Notes under the pieces: generated by a model
Databases searched by the model: none
What the model was told of the DNA's origin: nothing
The model's input: only the letters and a program-made list of their open reading frames with translations
NCBI GenBank assembly: GCA_030431695.1
Contig: JAUIIU010000020.1
Coordinates: 1 to 41,083 of the forward strand
Reading direction: 5' to 3'
Origin: Bacteroidia bacterium
Lineage (GTDB): Bacteria; Bacteroidota; Bacteroidia; Flavobacteriales; Flavobacteriaceae
DNA length: 41,083 nucleotides
Translations under genes and position numbers: made by a program
Shown: positions 26,020-34,524 of the stretch, one piece after another
Numbering within the stretch: position 1 is the stretch's first letter
How the letters are laid out: each line of letters starts with the position of its first letter

Positions 26020-28527
26020 GTGACGCAGGCAAGGAAGTTAGCACTACTTTTAACATATTTCGGTTTTGGTTTTATTTGGGGGCAGTCCGGTGAGGACGTC
26101 CGAACGCTTCGGGAAGTGTTCAACACACTTGAGGAGGAATTCGAATGCACCTTCAGCTACCAGGACCTGGATCTGCAGTATCATTATTCGGAAGTACCAA
26201 AGGTAAGCGATCTTAATGCACTGGTACGCCGACTTTCACGCACAACACTATTCGATTACACCCTCCTGGAGGACAGGACGATTGCGGTAAGCAAGAAAAA
26301 AGACCTTCGAAGCAGGTGTATTGAGATCCAATCGGAATTCGACCAACCCTTCGAAAACGTTGCTGTTGTAACACCATATCAGCAATTGTCAACCGGACAA
26401 AATGGTGTGATCTCGTTTGAATATCTCTCTGGAAACGACGCAATTACTATATCTTACACGGGTTATGAAAGTGTCACTATTCGCACCGGAACTCTTTCCG
26501 AAAGAGAGTGCAAACCAATCCTCCTTCGGCGCAAAATAGAATACCTCGGCACAGTGACTCTGGTCAATTATCTCGCCAGGGGTATCACTAAGGAAGTTGA
26601 TGGATCACTAAATGTGAACTACAGGGAATTCGATATTTTACCGGGACTAATCGAGCCGGACGTATTGCAGACCATACAGGCGCTTCCGGGGATTCAAAGT
26701 GTGAATGAAACCGTTTCCTTTATCAATATCAGGGGTGGAACGAACGATCAGAACCTAATCCTCTGGGACGGTATAAAAATGTACCAGAGCGGTCACTTCT
26801 TCGGGCAGATCTCGGCTTTTAACCCTTTTCTCACCAGCGAAGTGAACATTATTAAGAATGGCAGCAATGCCGAATACGGCGACGGTGTATCGGGGATCAT
26901 AAGCATGGTTGGGAACGACACCATTGCACGCGAATTCAATGGCGGTTGGGGGATCAATGCCATCAGCACCGATGCCTACCTCGAAGTTCCCCTTGGTTCC
27001 AAAGCTTCCATGCAGGTCGCTGGCCGGAAATCATTGAACAACATATTCGAAACCATTACCTACACCCAGTATTTCGACAAAGCATTCCAGAACACCGAGG
27101 TGGTTTCCAACTCCCTGGCACAATCGGCATCGAATGACGATTTCACTTTTTACGACTCCCACCTTCGCCTGGTATATCAGCCTTCCGATAAAGACTATTT
27201 CAGGGGCAACTTCCTGTTGCTGGGTAATGATCTTGAGTTCCTGGAAAATGCCATCATCGACGGAGAACCACAATCCAGGCGAAGCGAACTCACCCAGGAG
27301 AATTATTCCGGCGGCCTGTATTATAAGAGGACCTGGAACAATTCTTTCGCAACAGATGTTCAGGTTTATGGGTCTTCATACACATTGCGGGCTACCAATT
27401 TCGATATACTGAACAACCAGCGGTTGCTTCAGAACAATGACGTGCTCGAGAACGGACTTAAGGCAAGGGCTATGTTGGATGTCTCTCCCACACTATCGTT
27501 GATGGCCGGTTACCAGTTCAATGAAACCGGTATCACAAATTTCGAACAGATCAACAACCCGTTCTTTGAGCGCACGGACAAACAGGTGATTCGCACAAAT
27601 AGCGGGTTCATCCAGGCCGACTTCAGCCCCGGAAACTCCGGAACTACTGTGTCCGGTGGTGTCCGGGTGAACCATATCGGCAAGTTCAACGATGTCTTGG
27701 TGGAACCACGCCTTAGCGTGAACCACAGATTCCTGAAATACTTCTCCGTCGACCTGGCCGGTGAGATCAAAAGTCAGACGACATCTCAGATCATCGACCT
27801 GCAGAACGACTTCCTGGGTGTTGAAAACCGAAGATGGGTTCTTGCAAGAGAGGGGGAGATCCCGGTTTTGAAAGGTATGCAGCTTTCAGCAGGAATCAGT
27901 TACAGTCGGCATGGTTGGTTGATCAATGCTGAAACCTACCTCAAGGAGATCGACGGGATCACTACCCAAAGCCAGGGGTTTCAGAACCAGTTCGAAAATG
28001 TACGTGCTCATGGTAGCTATTTCGTGAGAGGCCTGGATCTATTGGTCAATAAGCGATTTAAGAACCTGAACACCTGGTTGAGTTATTCACTGGCGGAAAA
28101 CGATTACGATTTCGACGATCTTAACCCGATGATGTTTCCAAATAACATCGACATACGACATACGATAACTTATGGTTTGAACTACACTATAAACGAATTC
28201 AAGATCTCCGGCGGATTCAATTATCACAGTGGAAAGCCAATTACCCACCTGGTCGCCGGGAATGAGGTCGTGGACGGGCAACTGAACTTCGACAGCCCGA
28301 ATGCCTCGAATATCGACGATTATATACGGGTGGATATTTCAGGAACCTACAGCTTTCCTATTGGCAGACATTTGGATGCTTTTGCGGGAATTTCGTTCTG
28401 GAATCTCCTCGACAGCCGAAATGAACTCAACAGTTTCTACCGCATCGACAATGACGGGAAACACGAAAAGGTTAGAGAGAACTCGCTGTCTTTTACCCCC
28501 AATGCGACCTTCAGATTAAATTTCTAG
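26020..28527 (+). CDS. STN-domain TonB-dependent receptor (transducer), module 1
   Basis: An 835-residue outer-membrane receptor: signal peptide 1-21; STN signalling domain about 28-92; a carboxypeptidase-regulatory-like beta domain about 100-170; plug about 205-300 (PGIQSVNETVSFINIRGG, then NLILWDGIKMY and GHFFG); and a 22-strand barrel from about 310, ending in Phe after FTPNATFRLN. The STN domain contacts FecR in FecA-type signalling, so this receptor probably reports ligand capture to the adjacent anti-sigma factor. It is shorter than SusC proteins and has no SusD partner. The start is GTG at 26020. The ligand is unknown. Confidence 0.93.
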   Translation: MTQARKLALLLTYFGFGFIWGQSGEDVRTLREVFNTLEEEFECTFSYQDLDLQYHYSEVPKVSDLNALVRRLSRTTLFDYTLLEDRTIAVSKKKDLRSRCIEIQSEFDQPFENVAVVTPYQQLSTGQNGVISFEYLSGNDAITISYTGYESVTIRTGTLSERECKPILLRRKIEYLGTVTLVNYLARGITKEVDGSLNVNYREFDILPGLIEPDVLQTIQALPGIQSVNETVSFINIRGGTNDQNLILWDGIKMYQSGHFFGQISAFNPFLTSEVNIIKNGSNAEYGDGVSGIISMVGNDTIAREFNGGWGINAISTDAYLEVPLGSKASMQVAGRKSLNNIFETITYTQYFDKAFQNTEVVSNSLAQSASNDDFTFYDSHLRLVYQPSDKDYFRGNFLLLGNDLEFLENAIIDGEPQSRRSELTQENYSGGLYYKRTWNNSFATDVQVYGSSYTLRATNFDILNNQRLLQNNDVLENGLKARAMLDVSPTLSLMAGYQFNETGITNFEQINNPFFERTDKQVIRTNSGFIQADFSPGNSGTTVSGGVRVNHIGKFNDVLVEPRLSVNHRFLKYFSVDLAGEIKSQTTSQIIDLQNDFLGVENRRWVLAREGEIPVLKGMQLSAGISYSRHGWLINAETYLKEIDGITTQSQGFQNQFENVRAHGSYFVRGLDLLVNKRFKNLNTWLSYSLAENDYDFDDLNPMMFPNNIDIRHTITYGLNYTINEFKISGGFNYHSGKPITHLVAGNEVVDGQLNFDSPNASNIDDYIRVDISGTYSFPIGRHLDAFAGISFWNLLDSRNELNSFYRIDNDGKHEKVRENSLSFTPNATFRLNF

Positions 28528-28572
28528 GTGAAAACTGTATCTTTAGCAGAATTAAAAAATAACACATTCTGA

Positions 28573-30057
28573 ATGAAAAATACATTTCTTCTCGTCCTGG
28601 GACTCCTGCTCACTTGTGGGATCAACGCCCAAACCGAAGTAGACAAAGTAAAGGAAACCGTGAACAAAGGAGATATCGAAGGTCATATCTATTTCCTGTC
28701 GGATGACCTTCTGAAAGGTCGAAAAACAGGTACACCGGAGAATAAGATCGCCGCATCATATATCGCAAACACGCTGAGAAGTTACGGGGTGAAGCCAAAT
28801 CCTGAGACTGGCGATTACTACCAGGTGGTTCCTCTGAAAAAAACCGAAGCGGCTCCGCCTATGTATCTTGCGATCGATGGGAAGGAATTCAAACACAAGT
28901 TGGTTGTTAAGCCGGCTAGTATAAGTGTAACTACTGAAGCGGTTTTTGTAGGATACGGAATGGAGTCCGATTACGAAGGATTAGATGTAAAGAAGAAATT
29001 TGTGGTTGTCAAAGCAGGAAGTGAGAAATCTTCCGGTGTTCGAGGTGCATTTCGTCTCAGAGAACAGAAAGAAACCCTGGCAAAGGCGAATGGTGCCCTC
29101 GGAGTATTGGAACTGCTGGATGTTAACCAAAATATGTGGGGTAGGGTGAGTCACTACATAGGCGGCCCCATGATTGAACTGGCAACCAAGGACAATATGA
29201 AAACGGAAAGTGGGAATTTTGGATATGCCTGGTTGCGGGATGAAGGTGGCAAGATACTGGAAGAATTTGAATCCAATCCGAATCGCAGTGTGAAGGTAGA
29301 AATGCTTCCAAGTAGATCAAATATGATCAATAGCCAGAATGTGATTGGTATTGTTGAAGGCAGCGATCCGGTACTTAAGAACGAATTTGTGATCTATTCG
29401 GCGCATTACGACCATGTCGGGATCGGCAGTCCGGATGCTACTGGCGACACCATCTATAACGGAGCCCGCGACAACGCCGTGGGAACTACCACAGTCCTCA
29501 GTATGGCAGAAAACCTGGCAAAATATCCTACTAAGCGATCGGCGCTGTTCATTCTCTTCACGGCAGAAGAGGAAGGGCTATTGGGCAGCCAATACTACGT
29601 TGAGAATCCTGTGTTACCCCTGGAGCAAATGGTCTATTGCTTCAATAGTGACAACGGTGGCTATAATGATACCTCCCTGGCCACTATTGTTGGTCTCAAC
29701 AGGACCACCGCAAAGAAGGACATTGAGGTGGCGGTAGCTGCCTTCGGACTCAAGGCAATCGAAGACCCTGCCCCGGAGCAGGGTTTGTTCGACCGAAGTG
29801 ATAATGTTCATTTTGCGGCCAAAGGCATCCCCGCTCCTACTTTTTCCATGGGCTTCTCTTCTTTCGACGGGGATGTGACTAAATATTACCACCAGCCCGG
29901 GGATCATGCAGATTCAATGGATTTCGACTACCTGTTGAAATTCTTCAGGGCCTACGTGCTCTCGGGGCGAAATATCGCGAACGATAATACAACGCCGTTC
30001 TGGGTTGCCGGTGACAAGTACGAAGAGGCGGGTAAAAAACTTTACAATAAGCTATGA
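28573..30057 (+). CDS. M28-family zinc metallopeptidase, secreted
   Basis: A 494-residue exported peptidase with a signal peptide at 1-19 (GINAQ). A protease-associated-like insert lies at about 95-250, within the M28 fold. Zinc and catalytic residues fit the family: His278 and Asp280 in SAHYDHVG, bridging Asp300 in ARDNAVG, Glu332/Glu333 in TAEEEG, Asp360 in NSDNGG, and a C-terminal histidine in KYYHQPGDHADS. These enzymes are amino- or carboxypeptidases. It lies 45 bp past the receptor gene with only a weak promoter-like box, so read-through from the ECF module is possible. It overlaps the next gene by 4 bp. Confidence 0.93.
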   Translation: MKNTFLLVLGLLLTCGINAQTEVDKVKETVNKGDIEGHIYFLSDDLLKGRKTGTPENKIAASYIANTLRSYGVKPNPETGDYYQVVPLKKTEAAPPMYLAIDGKEFKHKLVVKPASISVTTEAVFVGYGMESDYEGLDVKKKFVVVKAGSEKSSGVRGAFRLREQKETLAKANGALGVLELLDVNQNMWGRVSHYIGGPMIELATKDNMKTESGNFGYAWLRDEGGKILEEFESNPNRSVKVEMLPSRSNMINSQNVIGIVEGSDPVLKNEFVIYSAHYDHVGIGSPDATGDTIYNGARDNAVGTTTVLSMAENLAKYPTKRSALFILFTAEEEGLLGSQYYVENPVLPLEQMVYCFNSDNGGYNDTSLATIVGLNRTTAKKDIEVAVAAFGLKAIEDPAPEQGLFDRSDNVHFAAKGIPAPTFSMGFSSFDGDVTKYYHQPGDHADSMDFDYLLKFFRAYVLSGRNIANDNTTPFWVAGDKYEEAGKKLYNKL

Positions 30058-30458
30058 GACGATTTCTACGATTAACAATATTATGCCTGTTCGGATTATT
30101 TCTGAATTGTAAAAGCATCAGTCCTATGAAATTACTTTATTCAGACCAGAACAACAATGTTTACGTGGTGACCTCTTCGGAACTGTCCTACGACCCTGTA
30201 ACCGAACTTGAGAGCAGTTCCGGGACCTATTCCGGGGGAGAACCCTATAAAGTTTCCATAGAGGCTTCGGAATATGAGGAGATCGTCAGGCTCGCAAGGG
30301 AGATCGCCGGAAGCCCGGATGGGAAATCGGACAAGCGCGAAATGCTGACCTCGGTTTTAACCCTAGTGGACGATCAAAAAGAAAGCGCATTCATATTGAA
30401 GCGATCTGAAATGCGCACAAAGCTCGAGGCTATGCTCAAGGAATACGGCAATCAATAA
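30054..30458 (+). CDS. Small lipoprotein coupled to the M28 peptidase
   Basis: A 134-residue protein with a hydrophobic N-terminus ending in FLNCK, a lipobox with Cys19. The mature part has a short strand region and a C-terminal helical half. ATGA overlap with the peptidase gene indicates coupled translation. No family is recognised. Confidence 0.75.
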   Translation: MRRFLRLTILCLFGLFLNCKSISPMKLLYSDQNNNVYVVTSSELSYDPVTELESSSGTYSGGEPYKVSIEASEYEEIVRLAREIAGSPDGKSDKREMLTSVLTLVDDQKESAFILKRSEMRTKLEAMLKEYGNQ

Positions 30459-30477
30459 AAAATCAGACATAGAACAC

Positions 30478-30506
30478 AAAGCCATCCCTTTTACGGGGAT
30501 GGCTTT
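30478..30506 (+). terminator. Intrinsic terminator after the M28-lipoprotein pair
   Basis: An 11-bp stem (AAAGCCATCCC with GGGATGGCTTT), a 7-base loop, and T-rich sequence on the plus side, 20 bp past the stop. The 30507-30682 stretch beyond it holds no gene I can support. Confidence 0.88.
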
Positions 30507-30664
30507 CTTTGTGGGGCAAAAAAGGAGCGCTAACTCAGGTTAGAAAAAATTTAGGCTCCCGATCAGGTCTCTTCCGCAATGGTAAGCTGATAGATCTTTC
30601 TTTTTCACAGTCAATCTAATACGCTAACTTACCTGTTGTAATCCGGATCGCTGAGCCGGAAGCC

Positions 30665-30681
30665 TAACAACTAACCAAACT
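30665..30681 (+). other. TAACAACTAAC-type motif past the single-repeat lipoprotein gene
   Basis: A near copy of the segment at 21761-21777, immediately past the 3' end of the lipoprotein gene at 30683. The function is unknown. Confidence 0.22.
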
Positions 30682-30682
30682 A

Positions 30683-31150
30683 TTAATTCTTCACGAAGGT
30701 CAGAAAATCTGTACCACCATTTCCACCGCTGACATCGGTTAGCTCGATCTTATTCGAGTTAATGGAAATAATATCCCAGTCATCATTCAGGTCTTCAAAA
30801 TCGCTACTCTGCGGTACATTGAAGAAGATATTGAAGTCAAGATCACCACTACTGGAGGAACTGCTGCTGTTAGTCACAGACCAGGTTCCATTCACAGTAT
30901 CGTTACCCTTGGTAGCTACGAGTGTCCCGTCGCTATTGAAGTTAAAAACGTATCCTGCGAAGTTTGAGGTTTCATCTTTATCCGTATCCCAGAAGTAGGA
31001 GATCCTCCAGCTTCCAGTCTCGGCAACCTGATTGGCATCTGCGATCTGGTTCGCGGTATTGTTGGTATCGTTCGAATCGTCTTCGGAGCAGCCAACAAAT
31101 ACCAGGGATACGATCAGGACTACTAAGGTTTTAATCATTTTTGTTTTCAT
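30683..31150 (-). CDS. Single-repeat lipoprotein, module 2
   Basis: A 155-residue lipoprotein with lipobox LVFVGC (Cys21) and an SEDDSND acidic stretch behind it. One beta-rich domain (about 45-155) has WRISYFWD, DETSNFAGYVFNFN, NGTWSV, DDWDIISI and a closing VSGGNGGTDFLTF. This is the same domain that occurs three times in the C-terminal half of the gene upstream. The general pattern suggests a lipocalin-like small barrel (inference). It starts 25 bp after that gene on the same strand and has no ECF element of its own, so it is probably the second gene of the operon. Confidence 0.82.
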   Translation of the reverse strand: MKTKMIKTLVVLIVSLVFVGCSEDDSNDTNNTANQIADANQVAETGSWRISYFWDTDKDETSNFAGYVFNFNSDGTLVATKGNDTVNGTWSVTNSSSSSSSGDLDFNIFFNVPQSSDFEDLNDDWDIISINSNKIELTDVSGGNGGTDFLTFVKN

Positions 31151-31175
31151 CTGTTAAATAATAAGTAAGGTTAAA

Positions 31176-32954
31176 TTAAATCTTTTGAAGTGTCAGGTTA
31201 TCGGTACCACCACCGCCGCCGCTCACATCTTCGAGTTCGACTAATGTGTTGGTAAAATTAAGTACGTCCCAATCGTCGTTGAACTCATCGAATGGAAATT
31301 GTGCTCCGAAATCCAGAACAAGCTCCAGGTCTCCACCATTGTCCTGTACTGTCCATGTACCGTTAATATTGTTAGAGCCATTGGAAGCGAGTACTGTTCC
31401 TCCCGAATTAAAATCGAGCTCATAACCGTTGTAATCTCCGGTTTCATTTACCCCATCATCTAGGTACTCGGCGACGAACCACAGTCCATCGATAAGGGCA
31501 TCATTTAATGCCTGGGCAGAACCACCGCCTCCACCACAACCGGTTGCAGGCATTCTTCCGAACTCAAGGATATCGGTTCCACCGTTTCCACCGCTTACAT
31601 CCAGAAGGCTGATCAATTCTGTGGTGAACGAAGTAACATCCCAGTCGTCATTGATATCGTCAAAGTTGGGATCGGCCGAAATATCAAAGTTCAGGATCAA
31701 ATTCAGGACTCCATCGTCGAACACTACACTCCAGAAACCATTGATAGTTGTAGATGTACTCACTGCTGTTGCCGTACCGTTCAGGTTATAGGTGAACACA
31801 TAATTCACATAATCGCAGGTTTCTATGTCGCCATCATCATCCAGCAGATTTACGTACCAATCACCATCGGTAAGTACATTGATCAGGTCGTTAGTTCCCG
31901 ATCCTCCCCCACCTGTAGCCGGGGTACGTTCGAAAGTGAGATAGTCTATACTTCCATCACCACTTTCATCTCTAAGGCGAATGATCTCATTAGTGGCTTC
32001 AATGATATCCCAGTCGTCATCCAGCTCGTCAAAAGGATCTGTTGTTCCGAAGAAAAGTGTAAGATCCGGAGTATTACCACCTTCGAACATCCAGGTTCCA
32101 GGAACCGTATTGGTGCCATTCGTTGCCTGGGCAGTATTATCGGTGGAAAAAGTAAACTCATAACCCGTATAATTGGAAGTTTCATCAAAATCATCGAAAA
32201 AATAAGTGATGTACCAGACGCCGTCAGTCAGGTTCTGTTCGAACACTGTTGGGTCGATGGTTCCTCCACCGGTACTATTCTCACAGGCTTCGATCTGTTG
32301 TTGCAATTCAGCATTGGAATTCACCTGGACTACGGTTCCATCCTGCAGGATCACATTGATAGGGAAATCAATACTGAAATAATCATCAATATCGATATTG
32401 CTCAGGAAAATGTAGAGTTCGAGGTCACTGTTGACAGTAACAGTTCCTGTTTGCTGCTGGTTGTTATCGAAAATGAAGAAAGTTATAGGATATTCGAAAT
32501 CCAGACAGCTGATGGAATTACTACCTCCACCGCTCTCACAAGCAGCGATAAGTGCATCCAGTTCGGCCTGGCTATTTACATCTACTTCAGTATAATCATC
32601 AAGGATCACGGTAATAGGGAAGACGATCTCCAGGGTATCTATATCGTTAGGGAATTGATCAAAAATGGCCTGAACAATGGCGAGGTCGTCCTCATCGAAC
32701 AGGGTAACCTGCTGACCGTTCGCGATGACGGTCACCGGGAACTTAACAGACACACAGCTGTTTCCGTCAATAATATCGTCCAATCCACCGGCATTCTGGG
32801 AGGCTCGAATCAGCAGCCTGGTTAAAACAGAATTGGCTGTAATGGTTTCTTCATTGTTCTCGTCGATGAATATCTCTTCCTCTTTCTGGCAGGAATTAAA
32901 CAAGAAAGTCAAGGATAGAAATAAGAAAAGTGATAATCTGGCAATTTTTTTCAT
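31176..32954 (-). CDS. Divergent lipoprotein of ECF module 2, seven-repeat architecture
   Basis: A 592-residue lipoprotein with lipobox FLFNSC (Cys22) and an acidic stretch behind it. Residues 66-224 hold the four-fold 'FP' repeat shared with the module-1 lipoprotein (FPVTVIANG, FPITVILDD, YPITFFIFD, FPINVILQDG). Three copies of a beta-rich domain of about 105 residues follow at 241-345, 360-467 and 486-592. Each has a W-Y/F opening, a GYEF-like strand, GTW or GFW, DDWD and SGG-GGTD-L, and they are joined by glycine-rich linkers. It is very acidic. The function is not known; by position and regulation it looks like the surface partner or main output of this signalling module. Confidence 0.82.
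   Translation of the reverse strand: MKKIARLSLFLFLSLTFLFNSCQKEEEIFIDENNEETITANSVLTRLLIRASQNAGGLDDIIDGNSCVSVKFPVTVIANGQQVTLFDEDDLAIVQAIFDQFPNDIDTLEIVFPITVILDDYTEVDVNSQAELDALIAACESGGGSNSISCLDFEYPITFFIFDNNQQQTGTVTVNSDLELYIFLSNIDIDDYFSIDFPINVILQDGTVVQVNSNAELQQQIEACENSTGGGTIDPTVFEQNLTDGVWYITYFFDDFDETSNYTGYEFTFSTDNTAQATNGTNTVPGTWMFEGGNTPDLTLFFGTTDPFDELDDDWDIIEATNEIIRLRDESGDGSIDYLTFERTPATGGGGSGTNDLINVLTDGDWYVNLLDDDGDIETCDYVNYVFTYNLNGTATAVSTSTTINGFWSVVFDDGVLNLILNFDISADPNFDDINDDWDVTSFTTELISLLDVSGGNGGTDILEFGRMPATGCGGGGGSAQALNDALIDGLWFVAEYLDDGVNETGDYNGYELDFNSGGTVLASNGSNNINGTWTVQDNGGDLELVLDFGAQFPFDEFNDDWDVLNFTNTLVELEDVSGGGGGTDNLTLQKI
31179..32234 (-). repeat. Three tandem beta-domain repeats
   Basis: Encodes residues 241-592 of the module-2 lipoprotein. 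A fourth copy is in the neighbouring gene at 30683-31018. The copies agree in DDWD, the GTW core and the VSGG-GGTD end. Confidence 0.78.
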
Positions 32955-32979
32955 GTTGTCGTTTTTTGGGTCTTTGCAG

Positions 32980-33010
32980 GTTAAACAGGTCAGACCGAAT
33001 ATACCCTACC
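32980..33010 (-). promoter_or_regulatory. Proposed ECF promoter of the module-2 lipoprotein operon
   Basis: On the minus strand GGTAGG, 17 bp, TGTTTAAC, with 25 bp to the ATG at 32954. The extended -35 GGGTAGGGTAT is identical to that of the module-2 fecR element. Confidence 0.72.
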
Positions 33011-33032
33011 CTTAGTACGAAGTTTTTTTTGA

Positions 33033-33040
33033 TATATTTG
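33033..33040 (+). promoter_or_regulatory. Housekeeping -7 box of the module-2 sigma gene
   Basis: TATATTTG ends 1 bp before an ATG at 33042 and 25 bp before the ATG at 33066. Transcription from this box would start inside or after the first ATG, which favours the second. Confidence 0.58.
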
Positions 33041-33065
33041 AATGAAACCTCAACTCTACAGATAC

Positions 33066-33572
33066 ATGGAGCACGAATCGGTGTGCAATGAAGAAGTTTT
33101 CAGCAGGATATACAATGATATCGGTCAGACTGTTTGGAGGTTCATTTATTATAAATGCGGAGATGAGGCACAGGCCGACGACCTGGTCCAGGAAGCTTTT
33201 ATCAAATTGTGGAACAATTGTGCAAAGGTTGCAAAGGAAAAAGCCAGGTCCTTTCTATTCACCGTAGCAAATAATGCATTTCTCAACGAGGTTGCCCATA
33301 AGAAGGTCGTACTGCGTCATGCTCAAATGAGCCCGACGAAAGTCGACAACCAGTCTCCGGAATTCATTTTAGAGGAGAAACAGTACAATAAGAAATTACA
33401 GGATGCTATTTCAAATCTTACCGAGGCACAGCGCACGGCTTTTTTACTGAATCGGATAGAAGGAATGAAATATACCGAGATCGCCGAACACCTTAATATT
33501 AGCGTCAAAGCGGTCGAGAAACGCATGAGTCAGGCATTGAAAGCACTTCGGACCGAAATAAAGAACATTTAG
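33066..33572 (+). CDS. ECF sigma factor, module 2
   Basis: A 168-residue ECF sigma factor, a close paralogue of the module-1 factor. Region 2 is FSRIYNDIGQTVWRFIYYK and VQEAFIKLWNNC; region 4 is LTEAQRTAFLLNRIEGMKYTEIAEHLNISVKAVEKRM. I start it at ATG 33066 rather than the first ATG at 33042, because of the promoter box ending at 33040 and because this aligns best with the module-1 protein (short lead before V-C-N/D-E). The longer form would have 176 residues. Its TAG stop abuts the -35 box of the fecR promoter. Confidence 0.93.
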   Translation: MEHESVCNEEVFSRIYNDIGQTVWRFIYYKCGDEAQADDLVQEAFIKLWNNCAKVAKEKARSFLFTVANNAFLNEVAHKKVVLRHAQMSPTKVDNQSPEFILEEKQYNKKLQDAISNLTEAQRTAFLLNRIEGMKYTEIAEHLNISVKAVEKRMSQALKALRTEIKNI

Positions 33573-33603
33573 GGTAGGGTATTCTTGCTGAAAGCTGTTA
33601 TAC
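33573..33603 (+). promoter_or_regulatory. Proposed ECF promoter of module-2 fecR-receptor operon
   Basis: GGTAGG, 17 bp, TGTTATAC, with 18 bp to the fecR ATG at 33622. It starts directly after the sigma stop codon. Confidence 0.75.
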
Positions 33604-33621
33604 CATTGAAAATTGGGAAAT

Positions 33622-34524
33622 ATGGACAAAAATTACCTACTTCATAAATATCTGAACAAAGAGGCGACTCCGGAGGAGGTCGAACATCTGCTTTCCGATC
33701 CGGAATATGCCGATCTTCTGAAAATTGCCGAATCTAGTTCAGGTATGCTGCCTCCCGAATTCAATGCTGGTGAGAATTTTGATGCCATTCAGCAAAATAA
33801 AATCAAACGAATTGGAACATCATCGAACAAATCCGGTTACAAACGTTTACTTCAGGTTGCAGCCTTAGTCGTATTAGTGGTCGTGAGTTACGTATTTATC
33901 AGTTCGATGGACACACAGGTGAGCACAGGAATCGGTCAGAAAACAACCTTCAACCTGCCGGACGAATCCGAAGTACAGCTCAATGCCGCATCTAAGATCA
34001 GCTACAATAAGGGAAACTGGGATAAAATAAGATCCCTAACTTTAGATGGAGAAGCATACTTCAAAGTTACCAAGGGAAACGCCTTTAATGTTGAAACCCC
34101 GCAGGGTACAGTGACCGTACTTGGAACCCAATTCAATGTTTTTTCGAGAGATACGGTATTCAATATTAATTGCTTTGAAGGACTGGTGAGCGTTGCCTTT
34201 GCCGATACACTCATCAGACTTCCTGCTGGCAACAGGCTGAAAGTAGAGAACAATAAGCTTATTGTACACGATAATACGGGAAGTGTTGAACCGAGTTGGA
34301 TCGCTCAGGAAAGCAGTTTTGACAACGCCACGTTGTCCACCGTTTTAAGTGAATTACAATACCAATATCCAGTAAAAATAACCTCACCTGCAAATATAAC
34401 CCTTAAGCGATTTACCGGTAGTTTCACACATACCGACCTGGAGTCGGCACTCCGATCAGTTTGTGAACCCCTTCGCCTAGGTTATACGATCGATGGGGAT
34501 GAAGTAACCATTTATGTCAAATAA
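33622..34524 (+). CDS. FecR-family anti-sigma factor, module 2
   Basis: A 300-residue anti-sigma factor, paralogous to the module-1 one. It has a cytoplasmic part 1-70, a membrane helix at about 76-92 (LLQVAALVVLVVVSYVFI), the FecR domain at about 100-200 (LPDESEVQLNAAS, LDGEAYFKVTKGNAFNV, VLGTQFNV) and a DUF4974 domain at about 222-300 (FTGSFTHTDLESALRSV, LGYTIDGDEVTIYVK). The ATG at 33622 is preferred to an in-frame TTG three codons upstream. The receptor gene begins 11 bp before its stop, so translation is coupled. Confidence 0.94.
   Translation: MDKNYLLHKYLNKEATPEEVEHLLSDPEYADLLKIAESSSGMLPPEFNAGENFDAIQQNKIKRIGTSSNKSGYKRLLQVAALVVLVVVSYVFISSMDTQVSTGIGQKTTFNLPDESEVQLNAASKISYNKGNWDKIRSLTLDGEAYFKVTKGNAFNVETPQGTVTVLGTQFNVFSRDTVFNINCFEGLVSVAFADTLIRLPAGNRLKVENNKLIVHDNTGSVEPSWIAQESSFDNATLSTVLSELQYQYPVKITSPANITLKRFTGSFTHTDLESALRSVCEPLRLGYTIDGDEVTIYVK

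Noticed and set aside
29140-29145. GGTAGG inside the M28 peptidase gene
   Set aside because: The position 17 bp downstream reads GCGGCCCC-like sequence, not TGTT.
30530-30550. Small inverted repeat CTAAC/GTTAG followed by A-rich sequence
   Set aside because: A 5-bp stem is too short to support a terminator or regulatory RNA call.
31176-32954. The repeated glycine-rich, acidic segments as a low-complexity or CRISPR-like repeat
   Set aside because: The repeats are long, divergent and in frame; they encode protein domains.
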